A DNA stretch of 64,000 bases from Diogma glabrata (GCA_963693315.1 OY856188.1:195372322-195436321), one strand, 5' to 3'. Numbered from the stretch's first letter, positions 23,578 through 35,560 are shown. Translations and numbers: made by a program. The notes: generated by a model not told the origin, from the sequence alone.

Positions 23578-24878
23578 TACAGATGTAAATTTACCTGTAA
23601 AATAAATTTTTGGTAATTTACCGTAAAATTACCGGTAAGATTGGTAAAATTTGTGATATGAGTAATATATAAAATTGTTTTAAAATATTTAAATATTGTT
23701 GCAATTTTATTTAATTAGAAATTGATGACTATCACAATCATTTCTAGTTTATAAAAACATAAAATGCAAATCATATATATTTTTATGGAATGTCTGTGTA
23801 AATGTACTTTCTCGCAGAGTATTATAGACAGGAAGTTACATATGCAACAATGGAAATTTTTTTTATGCACCATCCATACTGCATACATGAACGAAGTTCA
23901 GCTGTTGTTCTTTTATAGCAAAACATTTAGAAAACAGACTCCCTGCTATTTTCATAGCTGCAAAAATGCAACAAATCCTGAACACACTGGATTCAATGAT
24001 AACTGCTTTCTTCACTGATATGAAAAATTATGCGTTTTTGAAAACACTGCCGTATTAGAACATATTTAGGTATTACACATGGAATAGAAGTAGAATTGCA
24101 TTTCAATGGCTCAAATGCAAAGAGCAAATTGACAGATTACCAAGTATTTTTGAAATTTACTTTATTTAGACTGTTCAAACTACACATTGCATCTCAATCA
24201 AGCTCCTTTCATCGCATGTGAAATTGAAAATTGTCAACGGCGTTACACATGCCACTTTTCGCGTACCACACTTGCCACGGCCGACACTGAGATAAATGTA
24301 TTAATTACGTGTGCAACACGTCACATCAAAATCTAATTCATGCATTGTTTCTTTCCGTTCATGGGAAAAATATAAATCGCAAATGCAAATATCGCAAAGA
24401 TATTTTACTTAAAAAATGCAAGGAAATTTAAATATAAATATTATATAGAAACCTGCTTCATGGCACCAATTTGATCCCGAAATGACATAGATATAGCTTT
24501 TGCCTCATCTGGAATAGCAGCGTTATTGCTACCAGGTGAAAAAACTAGCCACTCCAACTCACCGATCGACATCAGTTGACAAAATAAATGTTTACCTAAA
24601 CTACTCTAATCTGTGGCAACACGTAGAAACGCTAAAATTACCTATACCCATATGGGTGTTCAGTCGCAAATCGATCGATCAGCTGAGATATTCTCACAAC
24701 ATAGTGCACGCAATTTTCAATTATACGGGGTGTCAACAAAAAAGCACAGACTTTAGTTTTTATAAAATAAAGATTATTCATATATTATTGAAATTTTACC
24801 AATCTTAATTAATATTACGTAATATAACCAATTTTACCGGTTATTTTACAATGGGTAATATTGCTTTTACATCTGTAC
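23578..24878. mobile_element. 1.3-kb TIR element (non-autonomous)
   Basis: GTACAGATGTAAA at the left end and TTTACATCTGTAC at the right are inverted. Further in, TACCGGTAAGATTGGTAAAA (about 23630) is mirrored by ACCAATTTTACCGGTTA (about 24827). No transposase is recognised; the frame at 24536-24808 has no recognisable family. If the ends are CAG...CTG, the flanks give only a TA duplication, so the superfamily is unresolved. Confidence 0.65.
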
Positions 24879-27039
24879 ACCCCCCTCCGTGGTTGTGATT
24901 AGTTTTCTTATTCTAACCCGAATAAATCAATACACACATTAGCCGTGTACAAAGAAGAAAAATTGATATTTCAGTTAAAACAACACAAATGGATCACTCT
25001 ATTGATGATCTCAACATCAACCACCACGTTTTAATTTGAACAAGATATATCTATTTTAAAATTAGCACAAAATAAAAAAAACAATTCTCTATATTATATT
25101 GAAACATAATATTAATAAGTTAAATGTTTTAAAGGGGAAATAAAAGCTGACGTAATGAACTAAAATATGAATTTATTTATACAGTTGTATACGGTCAGAT
25201 ATTATTTATGAAGCGAATCCCTAATTATTTGATAATAAGTAATGAATGTATGATTAGTCTGTCTGTATTAGATTTTAAAAGAAAATGTCTTCAGATACCT
25301 TGAATGAATAGATTTTGGTCGTTACAATCTACTGTTACAGCTAATAGTTTTAGTTTTAGCAATAAATGGTTTGCTTACCTGGTTCATTAAATTATACGCA
25401 ATTCACACTTTTTCTCTAAGAAACAAGCTTTTAATTTATTTTGGATCAAGTAAATCACAGTAAAAGCAGTGGTTAGAATTATCACGATGTATAACAGCTG
25501 GACAATCTCCTTGGGCGATTGTCCGACAACAATCGTTTATTTCAATATGAAATTCATGTATTCACTTACACCAAACTTTAATAAAACTTAATTTTAAAGG
25601 TGCGTCGAGCGACCTTTAAGGTGCGTTAGTGGTCTTGGGATTAAGAAAATGAACTTTAAGTTGGAGATCTCGTGTCCTACGCCCATCTTGGACAAAATGT
25701 TTAAGCAAAATATCAACACACCGATTTTCCAAATAATCGATAGTCAGCATAATATTATATGGTTGATATATTAGAAAACACTATATGGGCTGATCACCCA
25801 TTTAAAACTAATCGATTAAATCGATTAAATAAACACAGGTGAAAGACACTTATTAATACGTTACTCTATAAAAGAGAACTAAACAAATATATACGGTTCA
25901 CTGTTTCCGGTTGGTTATGTCCGGGTTATTTTTTTTACCCTTTTCTGAAAGAACATTTCTTAATGTTCTAAATCTTAAAAATAATGTTAACAAAAGGTCA
26001 TGTTGTTAATCATATAACATAGTATTTCATCATTAAAAGTGTGCTTATATCTTGGAACAAGGTGATACAGTCTGTCAATGTCAATTGCCGGGTTAATATT
26101 TACATTTTTTAAAAAAAAATTTTATTCTCAATAAATTTAAATTTTGAAATATTTCAAAGCTAGACAAAAACGCAATGATATCATCAAAACCACAGACAAA
26201 AACTATTAATTTGTAGTCCTTGAGAGTATATCAGTTTTGGCTTTAATGAACCTAATTAAATTTTTTACTACAAAAAGAGTATTGACCCAGAATCGAGTGG
26301 ATGAGAATAAAACCGTCTATATTACGTCTATTAGCTTGCCTATGGCCTAAGCTTTACATAGCATAGCACTTAGTGTATAGTATTATAGTATTAAAAATAT
26401 AATATTATACCCATATACTGACTTGAATAGATCGATCAATAGAAGTGAAAAACTAAGGTCAGTCATTAATTTTTGTGCTTTGTTGATTGGTGTCAGATCT
26501 AACGTTTAGATCATCAAAAATCCTAATCAAGGCGGTTTTTTGATTTTCAATGTAGATTATGTAAATGTAGATTTTGTTCATGAATTCTGACTTATAGTAG
26601 TGGGAATATATTTTGAATTTTTTAATTAATATAATAATACTGGTAGGCTAAAATATACGTTAGAGTCGTTTTTTAAAAATAAATTGGTTAACGTCTCCGC
26701 ACCATATTGGGTTTAAATCTTTTATTTGAGATCTATTGGTTTAAATCTTTTATTGAGATCTACATATAATAGTAGATATTATGGACTAAAATTTGAGTTT
26801 TTATATTTGTCAGTTTACGTCCGTTGTCACTTGTCAGTTTGAAAACCCTTTAGGTTTGTAATTCATAGACATCAACACCGTTTCAAAGAAACTTCATTAA
26901 GATCGGTAGTTGAATTCAAGTATCGAAAGTAATTATATTATATTTTGTGTTAGACACGATAGCATATTGTACGATGAATTCATTTTATGCTCTGTTTGCT
27001 CTGTTTATCGTAACAATTCTTCATTACTGGTTTTATTAG
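24879..27039. other. AT-rich unassigned DNA
   Basis: A short direct repeat (GGTGCGTCGAGCGACCTTTA then AGGTGCGTTAG, 25600-25625) and a near-exact repeat of GGTTTAAATCTTTTATT...GAGATCTA (26710-26765) are the only structures noticed. No gene seen. Confidence 0.4.
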
Positions 27040-27618
27040 ACCAGAAGCATTTGATCAGTGGTCTTCAACATTTGTTTACAAACACATGTAGTTTTTTTGT
27101 TAATTTCTTCTTCAGCTTCCATGTTTCACATCTATACTGTACTGACTTTACACATGCATTGAATATTCGTAGCTCTGTTTTTCTTGACAGGGCGGACGCA
27201 TTCCAGATCTTATGGAGCATGTTTAATGTATTTCTGACCTTACTTATGCGCTGATTAATATCTTCTTCAGACCCACCTGTTTTTGCTACAGTACCACTAA
27301 GGTAGACAAATGTATCAACACTCTCGACTTGTGTATTGTTGATGGTGATCGGTGCACTTACATTGATGCTCAATCTCATAGCCTTTGTTTTTCTAATGTA
27401 AATTTAGAGATCAAATTCATGTGCATGGGTTGATAGTTTTTCTATTTTCTGCTGCATGTCTGGGTGTCTATGTGTGAGCAGGAAAATATCGTCTAGATCA
27501 TTGAGCCGCATTTTTGTGTTCCATTGGATGCCATTTGGACTTGTATCGTCAAACTTTCACATGAAACTGTCTAGTACTATTAGCGGGGGATAGTAGCGGG
27601 GATAGTACACAGCCTTGT
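27040..27618 (-). pseudogene. RTE-like retroposon RT, 3' part (decayed)
   Basis: This is the C-terminal part of a non-LTR reverse transcriptase on the minus strand. From high to low coordinates: a QGCVL block (about 27615), a degenerate catalytic box (LDDI instead of the usual YADD, about 27495), and a DMQQKIEKLSTHAHE stretch. The 104-codon open piece at 27065-27379 then carries TFVYLSGTVAKTGGSEED, RISKVRNTLNMLHKIW and TELRIFNACVKSVQY.CETW, a layout typical of animal endonuclease-reverse transcriptases of the RTE/CR1 type. A stop separates the catalytic box from the C-terminal piece. The upstream half is found at 30487-30935 and 31280-32750. Confidence 0.82.
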
Positions 27619-27626
27619 TGTAATGG

Positions 27627-28801
27627 CTATCAAACATTATGACAAGTGTACGGTAACTTTCTTCCTTGAAGATAGTAATATACTAATCGCAATATTCGAA
27701 AACATATTTACTCATATTTTTAAAAAAAACTTCATCAAATCAAAAAAACATACAAAAATTTCCAAAATATTCAAAAAATTTCTAAATTATAGAAATTACA
27801 AAAATTACTAACAACAAACAATAAATTATATAAAAAATAATAAATTTACTTAACCTTAACAAAATTCTCAACCAAAAAATCTTCACAACGAAAAATTGAA
27901 ACAAAAATTCCAAAAAAACATAATTATTTTCAACAAATAATTTAGTGTAGAGTTGTGACTGACAACTAACCAGTCCAATAAACCTAGGCAGTTAAAAAAA
28001 TTATTTAGTTATAGGGCTTTTAAGAGGTGGTTTCAGTGGTGACAACAGTCTGACAAGCTAACACAACACATATGGTCTAGTTATGTCTCAGAGAGTCAAA
28101 TGCTAGCATTTTCCATTAAAGTGTTCGCTTACCAACCAAATGCAAACACCCAAATAACCAGTTTGTAGAGAAAGTTGTTAGGACTGGTGTTCCTTTGGAC
28201 GTAACAGCTGTGGCACAAAGAACAGACGAATAAATCTCTGTTATGGTCCACGGAAATTCCCTCCAAGAACACCCTAGCAGGCTATGCTCTAATGAATAAT
28301 CGACAAGCATACAACGACGCAGGAAAACTTACTTTACTTGAAGTCCGCGAAATCGTAAAGCCCGATAAGCTTGAGCCAGAAGGGCTAATACTCACTCTTG
28401 CGGTATACACTAACACAAACTTAAACAAAATAAACTCAACTTCTATCTCGAACTAAACTTCAACCTCAAACAAAACCGACTCACCTTCCCATGAATTCAA
28501 AAACGAACTTGTCGTTCCAACCTGCCAAACCCCAACTAAAACAATCGAAAAGAAATAATTGAAATTGTATCGCATTAACTTAATTTTCACGATAAAAAAA
28601 TATTTTATACAGTTTTGTTTTGATTTCGTGGAATGCAGAACAAAAGAAGCATGAGAAATTGTGTTAAACTAGTAACAAACTAGTATTAAATGGAAATAAA
28701 AGTTTTTCGAAAATATGAGTAAACATGTTTTCGAATATTGCGGATAGTATATTACTACAAGGAAGAAAGTTACCGTAAACTTATCATAATGTCAAACGGC
28801 T
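27627..28801. mobile_element. 1.2-kb TIR element
   Basis: The left arm, 27630-27725 (ACATTATGACAAGTGTACGG, TAACTTTCTTCCTTG, GCAATATTCGAAAACAT, TTTACTCATATTT), is repeated inverted at 28697-28796. The arms are about 100 bp with scattered differences. The interior has an AT-rich part and one copy of the GC-richer module (28075-28375). There is no transposase. Confidence 0.75.
28075..28375. repeat. GC-richer module, copy 1
   Basis: It aligns with 29245-29510: GGTCTAGTTATGTCTCAGA against GGTCTAACTATGGCTCAGA, GCTAGCATTTT in both, then GTAACAGCTGTGGC...AACAGACGA against GTTACAGCGGCCCGAATGACAGACGA, then CTGTTATGGTCCACGG against CTGTTATCGTCCACTGG. Origin unknown. Confidence 0.55.
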
Positions 28802-28861
28802 AGTACAGGACAGGGCAAAAGGAGGAGATTCGGCTGACTGCATTCATAAAAAAGAAAGGAA

Positions 28862-28936
28862 TGAAATAGGAGCTGGAATCAACGCCAAAACGCCGAAATA
28901 GACTCTCAGGCTCTACCGACTGAGCTAGCCAGGTAA
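28862..28936 (-). pseudogene. tRNA-Lys-like sequence (pseudo-tRNA or SINE head)
   Basis: The minus strand reads CCTGGCTAGCTCAGTCGGTA then GAGCCTGAGAGTCT, matching the acceptor, D-arm and anticodon-stem start of eukaryotic tRNA-Lys. The D-arm is a good Pol III A box. The T-arm region is degraded (TTGATTCCAGCTCC in place of GGTTCGAGCCCC), the anticodon loop is not a clean CTT or TTT, and the acceptor stem does not close. It is therefore a dead tRNA or the head of a tRNA-derived SINE rather than a working gene. Confidence 0.6.
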
Positions 28937-29244
28937 CAAAAATCAAACTAAAACAAAAAAAAACATAACCAAAAAGAACAAATAAATACAAAATAAGGAT
29001 AAACACAAGAACATAAGGAGTAGAAAAAGTATATATATAGTCAAAAACAAATTGAAGAAAAGCTTGAGCAGGAAATGAAAAAACATTAAGATAAATAGCA
29101 GAATAATCGAGCTGATTAAAAAAAACACAAAATCAAAAGCAAAAAAAAAAAAAAACAAATTTAGCCTAAACACATAATCAACAAAAGAAGGAGTTTTGGA
29201 AGAGTGTTTAGGTGAAATCGATGAACGACCAGAGGACAAAGGTG

Positions 29245-29740
29245 GTCTAACTATGGCTCAGAAAGCCTAGGGCTAGCATTTTTCTTTCCCTTGTTACCTG
29301 GCAAGCTAATAACACCACCAGAATACCCTGTCTTGAGAATAAAGAGGTTGGTTTTAGGATAGAGAAAGTCAGTTACAGCGGCCCGAATGACAGACGATTC
29401 ATTTCCCTGTTATCGTCCACTGGTCTGCGTCCTTCTACCCTCTAAAAGTTTACGCTCTAACGAATCCTCGAAGACCATGATAGTTAGACTAAATGAGCGA
29501 AATACGTGCTGGTCATGACCTAATTGAGAACCCCGAACCCGTGAACGGGGTAAAATAATAATGGTGGGATGACCTAGATGGTAGACCATTAGGGGTCAAC
29601 AAGATCCGGGCCATGTCACATCACCACTTACGACCTTCTCGCAGCAGTCCACCAGTTCCGCCCAACTAAGGTACGCGGGATCGTAAACCCCGTTACGAAT
29701 ACGTCTGAAGGATCTTTCCTATCTTTGTTGTTTAACTTAA
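29245..29740. repeat. GC-richer module, copy 2 plus extension
   Basis: The first 265 bp match 28075-28375. The rest (29510-29740) is markedly richer in G and C than its surroundings, with a short palindrome ACCCCGTTCACGGG-like around 29535-29550. It may be a retroposon 5' part, but no coding match was recognised. Confidence 0.5.
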
Positions 29741-30486
29741 AAAAAACTCAAACATACAAATTGATAGTGTGTCAAGGACTTACGAGTTCTGCCTTTTGGA
29801 CAACAACTCACCAACAAACATACAAAAAAAAATGTAAATAAAACACACGAATTTTGTGCACGTCATAACTTATAAAAATCTTCCCTTTCGCCCACAGAAC
29901 AAAACTTAACAAAAAACATCTCAAAATACAAATATTGTATGTGCGTCAGGACGTAAAGGATCTCTTGCCCTCCGCCCACAGAACAACACAAAAACACAAA
30001 AAAAATTATAAAAAATAAATACAAAAATATCAAAAGTCAAGAAAAGAACTACATTTTCAAATTCACAAAATAAAGATTCAAATGGAAGTCGTGACCACAG
30101 GACACAAACTGGGTCATGTTCAGACCGTTAATTTTCACAGCGTACAAATTACAAAAAAAAAGCAGTAGTGGACCGGGGAGAAATTAGGGTTAAAAGCCAT
30201 AATGACTAAGAATGTGTCAGGCGAAAACGGATTGAAAGTAACAAAAAAAATCACAAATTTATACGGCGCGGCGTTTAAACGGTTCATTTCGAGTGACTCA
30301 TTCGGATGATTCATCCAAAATGAATCGTGAAAACAGTAAATCATCCATCGTGATCATCCAAGATGATGGATGATCAAAGCAGAAACGAGTTCAACTTTTA
30401 ATGAGTTTGGATGATAGTTCCGGTTGAATTATCCAAAGTGAAAGGTGAAAAGTGAGTCATTGTTATTTATATTTTAGTTTTATATT

Positions 30487-30940
30487 TATATTGTCTCACC
30501 CCTTGGTGGTTTCAGTATGTTTCACTTCGCTGTAATTTGTATGTTATTCTATTTCCAGCATCCTGATACATTTCCGTGATTAGATCAATTATATTCTTGA
30601 TGCCCATTCATATTACCTTCTGTGCCTTCTATATCGCGCTTCTGTTAATTGAGTCGAAGGCGCGTTCGAAGTTCACGAAGAGGAGATACAGTGGTGAAAT
30701 CCATTCGTTTGATTGCTCTATGATGATACGGATTGTGTTGATTTGATCAGTACAGCTTCTACCTGGCCTAAAGCCAGCTTGTTCATTTCTCAATTTTTTG
30801 TTAACTGATGGCGATAGACTTTCAAGAATACATTGCTAATACTTTCTTTGTGATATTAAGTAGGGATATACCTTTCCAGTTTTTATAGTCTCTTTGATCA
30901 CCTTTCCCTGGAATTGTTATGGTTATGCCCTTTTTCTATT
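30487..30940 (-). pseudogene. RTE-like retroposon RT, central part (decayed)
   Basis: The minus strand reads ITITIPGKGDQRDYKNWKG then ISLLNITKKVL (RT motif 1 region), EQAGFRPGRSCTDQINTIR across frameshifts, and a PLYLLFVNFERAFDSI segment. The last corresponds to the FVDFEKAFD motif A of RTE/CR1-type reverse transcriptases, with the first Asp changed to Asn. It ends in GVRQ, where the 2.9-kb insertion begins. Two or more frameshifts and stops make it non-functional. Confidence 0.85.
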
Positions 30941-30945
30941 TTTTT

Positions 30946-31275
30946 TTTTTTTATATAAAATGTGTTGTGTAGTAGGAATTACAATATGTGTCACAATAAC
31001 ACATAAGCCCCTTTTAAGACCAAGGTCCCACAACAACATACGTTCAAAGGTGTTGATGGACGTAAATCTTTCTTTTTTTGTTTTTTCATATTTTTAGTTA
31101 AAGAATGGATAACTAAACAAAAAATGATAGGATTTTTTGACCAAATATGACATAGGCCAATATTTTATGATAGAATAGAGAAAATAAAAGTAAATTAAAA
31201 AGCAAATAGAAAATTTTTACAAAAATTTGCTGAAACAAAACAAAAATGTAGTTGCCAATAATACAACCGGTTAGT
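30946..31275 (-). repeat. Interspersed repeat family X, 5'-truncated copy
   Basis: This is the reverse complement of 20085-20400, inserted inside the RT pseudogene: the RT reading stops at about 31280 and resumes at about 30935. The A-rich tail of the repeat lies at its low-coordinate end (T run at 30939-30952 on the plus strand). Confidence 0.85.
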
Positions 31276-31279
31276 ATTT

Positions 31280-32760
31280 TACCGTTTTACCGTTCTTCCA
31301 TACGCCAGCTTATAGTGGTGTTAGAACTTCAGCTGCTATAGATGCATTTGCTTTGAAAACTTCTGCTGGCATGCTGTCGATACCAGCTGCTTTATTGTTT
31401 TCAGTTTCTGTATGGCAATTCTAACTTCCCGCTCCGTAGGAGGATAGTTGTCATCCGGAGACTGCAAGTTTCCTTCATTTTCTTGGCAGCTGTCCTTAAA
31501 GTATTCTTTCCATCTAGTAAGCTTTTGTTCATGGGAGGATTTGATAAAATTCATACTTTATTGGTGGAGCGTTTGTATATTTGTTAGTGACCTTTCTCAC
31601 CCATTTGTGTATTGTGTGCATATTTCTATTTGCTGATGCTGTTTCAGCACTCTTGAGAATGCTTTCTGTGTATCTTCTGCGATCATTCCTTGCCTTCTTT
31701 TTCACTTGTTATAAGCTGAACTCTCATACTTCATTCGAATTCCGTCGAGCTGTGGTGACCGAGTTGTCCTTTGAGCTGACGACGTTCTTCGATTTTACTC
31801 CAGGTATCATCATGCATAATTTGGTTTTCGGTACTTTTCTTGGTTTCCGAGCACATATGTAGCAGTTTTTATGTAGGCGTCAATTTCATCCCACTTTTGA
31901 TCATGACTGGTTGTTTCGTTGTTTGGTAGATTGAACTGGAGCGATTCTTTGAAGATGTGGTTAGTGTTTTTATCACTCAATCTGTTTTTACTGAATTTCC
32001 TATGATTTAACAATTTGTTATGTTTTACAGCGACTGGTTTGATTTTGACTAGTTGCAATTACCAATTGATGGTCGCTGTGTATGTCTGCACCTCGTTTTG
32101 CTCTGACATCTTGAAAGGAGGATAGAAATTTCTTACTAACCAGTACATGATCGATTTGGTTCTTACTTTTCCCATCCGGTGTCAGTCCAAGCGTATTTGT
32201 GTATGTTCTTGTGTGGGAATTTGCTGCATCCTATTGATTTTTGGTTTGTGCTACAACAATCTATGAGTCTATCTCTATTATTGTTCCGAGTTGATTCAAG
32301 TATAAACTTGCCCATAACTGATTCCATTTCGGTGTTATCGATTCCAATTTTGGTGTTGAAGTCTCCTTGAACAATTTTTATGTCGTTTCGATGTGCGCTA
32401 GATATTGTTACTTGTAGTTGTTCAAAGAAATCCTCTTTTGTTGTATCATCTGCTTCTTCAGTATGGGTATAGATAGCACTGTATGATATATGTAGTTGTA
32501 TTTCTGATTATCGATTAAAATCTAGTTGTGATTATTCTGATATTTATTGGTTTCCATACAAGTAGTGCTTCCTTAGCTTTTTGTATTATTAATGATTCTT
32601 ACGCCTTGTTCATGTGTGTTGGATTTTCCAGAGAACATTAGATAATTGCCCGTAGTTGTTGTAATGTCACCGCACTATTTTTCTATCTTACTTCACTGAG
32701 TCCTAATATCTCGATCGTATTACTTTTAAGTGATGTCGTCTTAACCACTTCTATATCTCG
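31280..32760 (-). pseudogene. RTE-like retroposon endonuclease and linker (decayed)
   Basis: The minus strand carries an apurinic-like endonuclease/exonuclease/phosphatase domain. Seen: YSAIYTHTEEADDTTKEDFF, IVQGDFNTKIG (GDFN motif, about 32350), FPHKNIHKYAW, a NQIDHVLVSKKFLSSFQDVR block (about 32150) and RGADIHSDHQLVIA (catalytic SDH, about 32070). Downstream is the usual linker (EQKLTRWKEYFKDSCQ, PPTEREVRIAIQKLK, 31336-31554), leading to the RT start at about 31280. Frameshifts interrupt it, so it is a relic. The nuclease motifs are those of RTE/CR1-type non-LTR retrotransposons, which cut target DNA to prime reverse transcription. Confidence 0.85.
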
Positions 32761-32769
32761 CCCACATAT

Positions 32770-34070
32770 ACAGAAATACACATTCAATAAGATACATACG
32801 GTCGCTAAAAAAATGAAGAGTGGTCTGATCAACATAGTTTGAATAAAATTGCAATCAAAGACAAATTGGGCAAACTGGCAGATCCTAAATTTATTACATT
32901 TTATCTTAAAAATGAGTTATAGAAGTTAAGAAAAGTAAATAAAAATGACAGAATTGGCTTTTGTTTCTCAGATCATATATTCGAAAGATTACTTATATGT
33001 TGACCCATCCCACAACAACAATTTTATATAAATTGTATCACAAGTCGAAGTGGTAGTGTGAAAACTGACTTATATAGAAATATAAAAAACTTATACAGGT
33101 GTTTAGAGAAACTAACTATTGCTTTACTTAATATCGTTTTTTGTTGTGTTCCGTGACCAACGGCATGTTTAATCGTTGAATTTCTTGAATTGCTGGTCAG
33201 AGCTAATAAAATCCGATCAGAGATAAATTCAGAGATAACAAAAACAAGACATTGAAAATTTGATTGATAATTTATCAAAAAGTCAAAGTCTGAACTGTTT
33301 ACTACAAATTCGATATACTTGAACCTTGTTGGTCAAATATTTGTACGGTCCTACCATTGTTAAATAACTTTAAAATTTCACGAACTTAATAACAACATGC
33401 ACCATTTACTCGCTCAAACAATCTTAAATTTGGTTCTCATAAATTAACCAAAAATCAATTAAACAAAGTAGGTAATCAAAATATATATTATATGATTTTT
33501 TGATAAACAAACATAAATCATTTATCGATTTTATATTTTCTTAAGTTGAAATCAAATAAAAAGAATTGACCTCCAAAAGTTAAGAAAGTAAATATGTATA
33601 TAAATTTATATGAAAGGATGCCGATTGATAATAATAAATCATCGCAAATGAGCTTCACTAACTAAAGCTTTTACGAGTAAGCAAATTATGTTTCTTAGAA
33701 TTCACCAACAACGTAACATTTTCACTCATTATCGATTGGAAAGGCAACCGGTGTATCATTTATCGTAATTTCAAGTTTCATGATTGATAAAAAAAATGTG
33801 GTTCGATATCTTTTCTTAATACAATGAACTGCAACTATAACGGTTTTAATTTTTATTTTTTTATAAGATAAATTATTACGAGATAAACGGAAATGCAATT
33901 ACTTTTTAACTGTATAAACATTATACACCCAAAAAATGTTACAAGGATCAATTTTTGGAAATTTTATGATAAAAAGCGATCCAAGGTAATCGCATATAAA
34001 TATTCTAGAAATGTACTTAGTTTTTATGAGAAAGTAAAACTGTTTAATTCAACATTCTTTTTATTTTTAG
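32770..34070. other. AT-rich DNA upstream of the NRF-like exon
   Basis: No recognisable coding region or repeat. The open frame from 33893 into the NRF-like exon is probably intron read-through. Confidence 0.45.
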
Positions 34071-34255
34071 TGTATGACTCATCTGTTAAAGTTCCAGCTG
34101 GAATTGAATATGGTGTAGTGTATCAGTTTGGAAACTATGATCAATGTATGAAACTAAATACCAAAGGGGAAAGTAATATAAAACCGAAATATTGTTTGGC
34201 TGATGTTGTAGTGGAAGGATATAATGTTCGAGAGCTTGGATCAAGAAAGTTTGAG
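34071..34255 (+). CDS. Partial exon, NRF domain (nose resistant to fluoxetine-like)
   Basis: An acceptor (ATTCTTTTTATTTTTAG) precedes, and a donor (GAG|GTAAAG) follows, an open segment of about 61 residues. It contains YDSSVKVPAGIEYGVVYQFG, NYDQCM and KYCLADV, which resembles the extracellular NRF domain of insect NRF-6/acyltransferase-3 proteins (D...K.P.G...G....G.YDQCL then YCL). These proteins are multi-pass membrane proteins with a secreted-side Cys-rich NRF domain followed by an acyltransferase-3 region. Codon phase at the 3' end is 0. The rest of the gene, including the signal peptide and acyltransferase part, is not seen in the window. It may be one exon of a gene with long introns or a remnant. 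Confidence 0.6.
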
Positions 34256-34803
34256 GTAAAGTTTCATAGTTTTTTATATAAATTGAATTATTAAGCAAAT
34301 TAAACTCAAGAAACTAAGGAAATAATTTGAATTTTCCAATTCGAAATTGTTTCCAAACTCACAGATCACACAGTTATTCAATTAATGCTAACATAGTAAG
34401 AGTATGAAAAACAATAAAATATGTGTTCGTTCAGGCTAAGAAATACACTAGAATTGAAAATTGAATAAAAACAGGAATTTCTATCTTAAGTGATTTCGAT
34501 AAAGGCCATTTGGAGAAATTTCCCCACCTTTAACAAAGCTATGATTTATATAAGAAATCGGAAATAACTTCGGTATGGTCTTTTGTAAGCAGTTATGCAA
34601 ACTTAATACAATTTCTGGTTTTCACAAGTTATAACTTTGGTAAAGTGATAGATTATTTTAAGCAATCTTTAGAAGTCTTATAGAAGTTATTTAAAATTTG
34701 ACAAATATATTACAATATCTTTTATATTTCTACAATATTTTTAACGTAATTATTGTTATTTCTATGTTGTTATATAGCGTCTAAATTAAAGTTTTTGTTT
34801 AAG

Positions 34804-34950
34804 ACGCATCAAGATTTGAACTCTGATCCTTCTATCGTTTGTCCTGCATGCTATCCAATCGGCAATTTAAACGTTAAGAAGAAACTAAATATGTTTGATT
34901 GCAGTTACAATAACAATGGCTTCTATAAGACTTGCATAAGACTTCCATAA
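34804..34950 (+). CDS. Possible next exon of the NRF-like gene, or pseudo-exon
   Basis: After TTTTTGTTTAAG (a weak acceptor) the frame reads on in phase 0 for 48 codons to a stop. It includes SIVCPACYPIGNL, which could correspond to the next Cys pair of the NRF domain. The stop after only 48 codons would truncate the protein before the acyltransferase region, and an earlier AG (34778) gives an immediate stop in phase. Either the true exon ends at an internal donor (such as AAC|GTTAAG near 34873) or this is not coding. Confidence 0.25.
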   Translation, partial: THQDLNSDPSIVCPACYPIGNLNVKKKLNMFDCSYNNNGFYKTCIRLP

Positions 34951-35339
34951 CATTTACTTTTTTAATTTAGATGTAGAAAAGATAGTATAATTCAGTGACT
35001 TACTTTTTATATAAAAAGGTATGTCACATGTATCTTCATATCTTCAATAGGGTTTTTAACGATGAAATCATAATCTGAGATTTACATTCTTAAAAGATTT
35101 TGTGTCTTTTTATTAGACATTCTGTATTTAGAATAATGAAAAATCTTTTTTCTATATTTATTTTATTGATTCATAGGTGTTAGGTATAGCAACATTAAGA
35201 GATCATGTATTTTTAGATTCTCGTCGGAGTAACGCGAAGAACTACACATTATTTATAATATTTATTTAACAATTTGACCACTAACTAAAATTTCTTCACT
35301 GGAAATTTCGTCTATTGGGCAAACAATTATACAAATATT
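34951..35339. other. AT-rich unassigned DNA
   Basis: Nothing recognised. It could be intron of the NRF-like gene. Confidence 0.4.
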
Positions 35340-35560
35340 ATATACAATTATGGAGGGGTTTTTGTGAGCAAATAAGCTTAAGTACATATCGGAAATCACT
35401 TGAATTTTTCAATTCGAAATAACTTTTCATTCTCTCTAAAATTCCTTTAGAAAAAACGTTTTGTGTTTCGTGCCAGGATTCGAACTCACATTCATCAGAG
35501 ACACATGTTCAAATCCCGTGTGTCTTGCACAACTTAGCCAAAGCGGCGATGACGAACCAT
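35340..35560 (-). mobile_element. tRNA-derived SINE, long copy
   Basis: On the minus strand a Pol III A box (TGGCTAAGTTGTGCAAG, 35524-35540) is followed 36 bp later by a perfect-looking B box (GAGTTCGAATCC, 35476-35487), then a body of about 140 bp ending TTTTTGTGAGC...CCCCTCC near 35352. A second copy truncated before the A box lies at 35876-36020 on the other strand, showing that the unit moves as a retroposon. The parent tRNA is uncertain; the anticodon arm does not fold cleanly. Confidence 0.75.

Larger units (their letters stand above)
27619..30486. mobile_element. Composite insertion splitting the RT pseudogene
   Basis: On the minus strand the RT reads GVRQ up to 30487 and resumes with QGCVL at 27618. 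The intervening 2.9 kb is foreign, and ACAA is present at both edges, a possible short target duplication. It contains the TIR element at 27627-28801, a tRNA-Lys-like piece, and two diverged copies of a GC-richer module. Whether it arrived as one element or in several steps cannot be told by eye. Confidence 0.6.

Noticed and set aside
24536..24808. 90-codon frame near the right end of the TIR element
   Set aside because: No recognisable motif and AT-driven composition; not a transposase remnant that I can support.
33893..34294. 133-residue gene as a single open frame
   Set aside because: Only the part between the acceptor at 34070 and the donor at 34256 has NRF-like sequence; the remainder looks like intron read-through.
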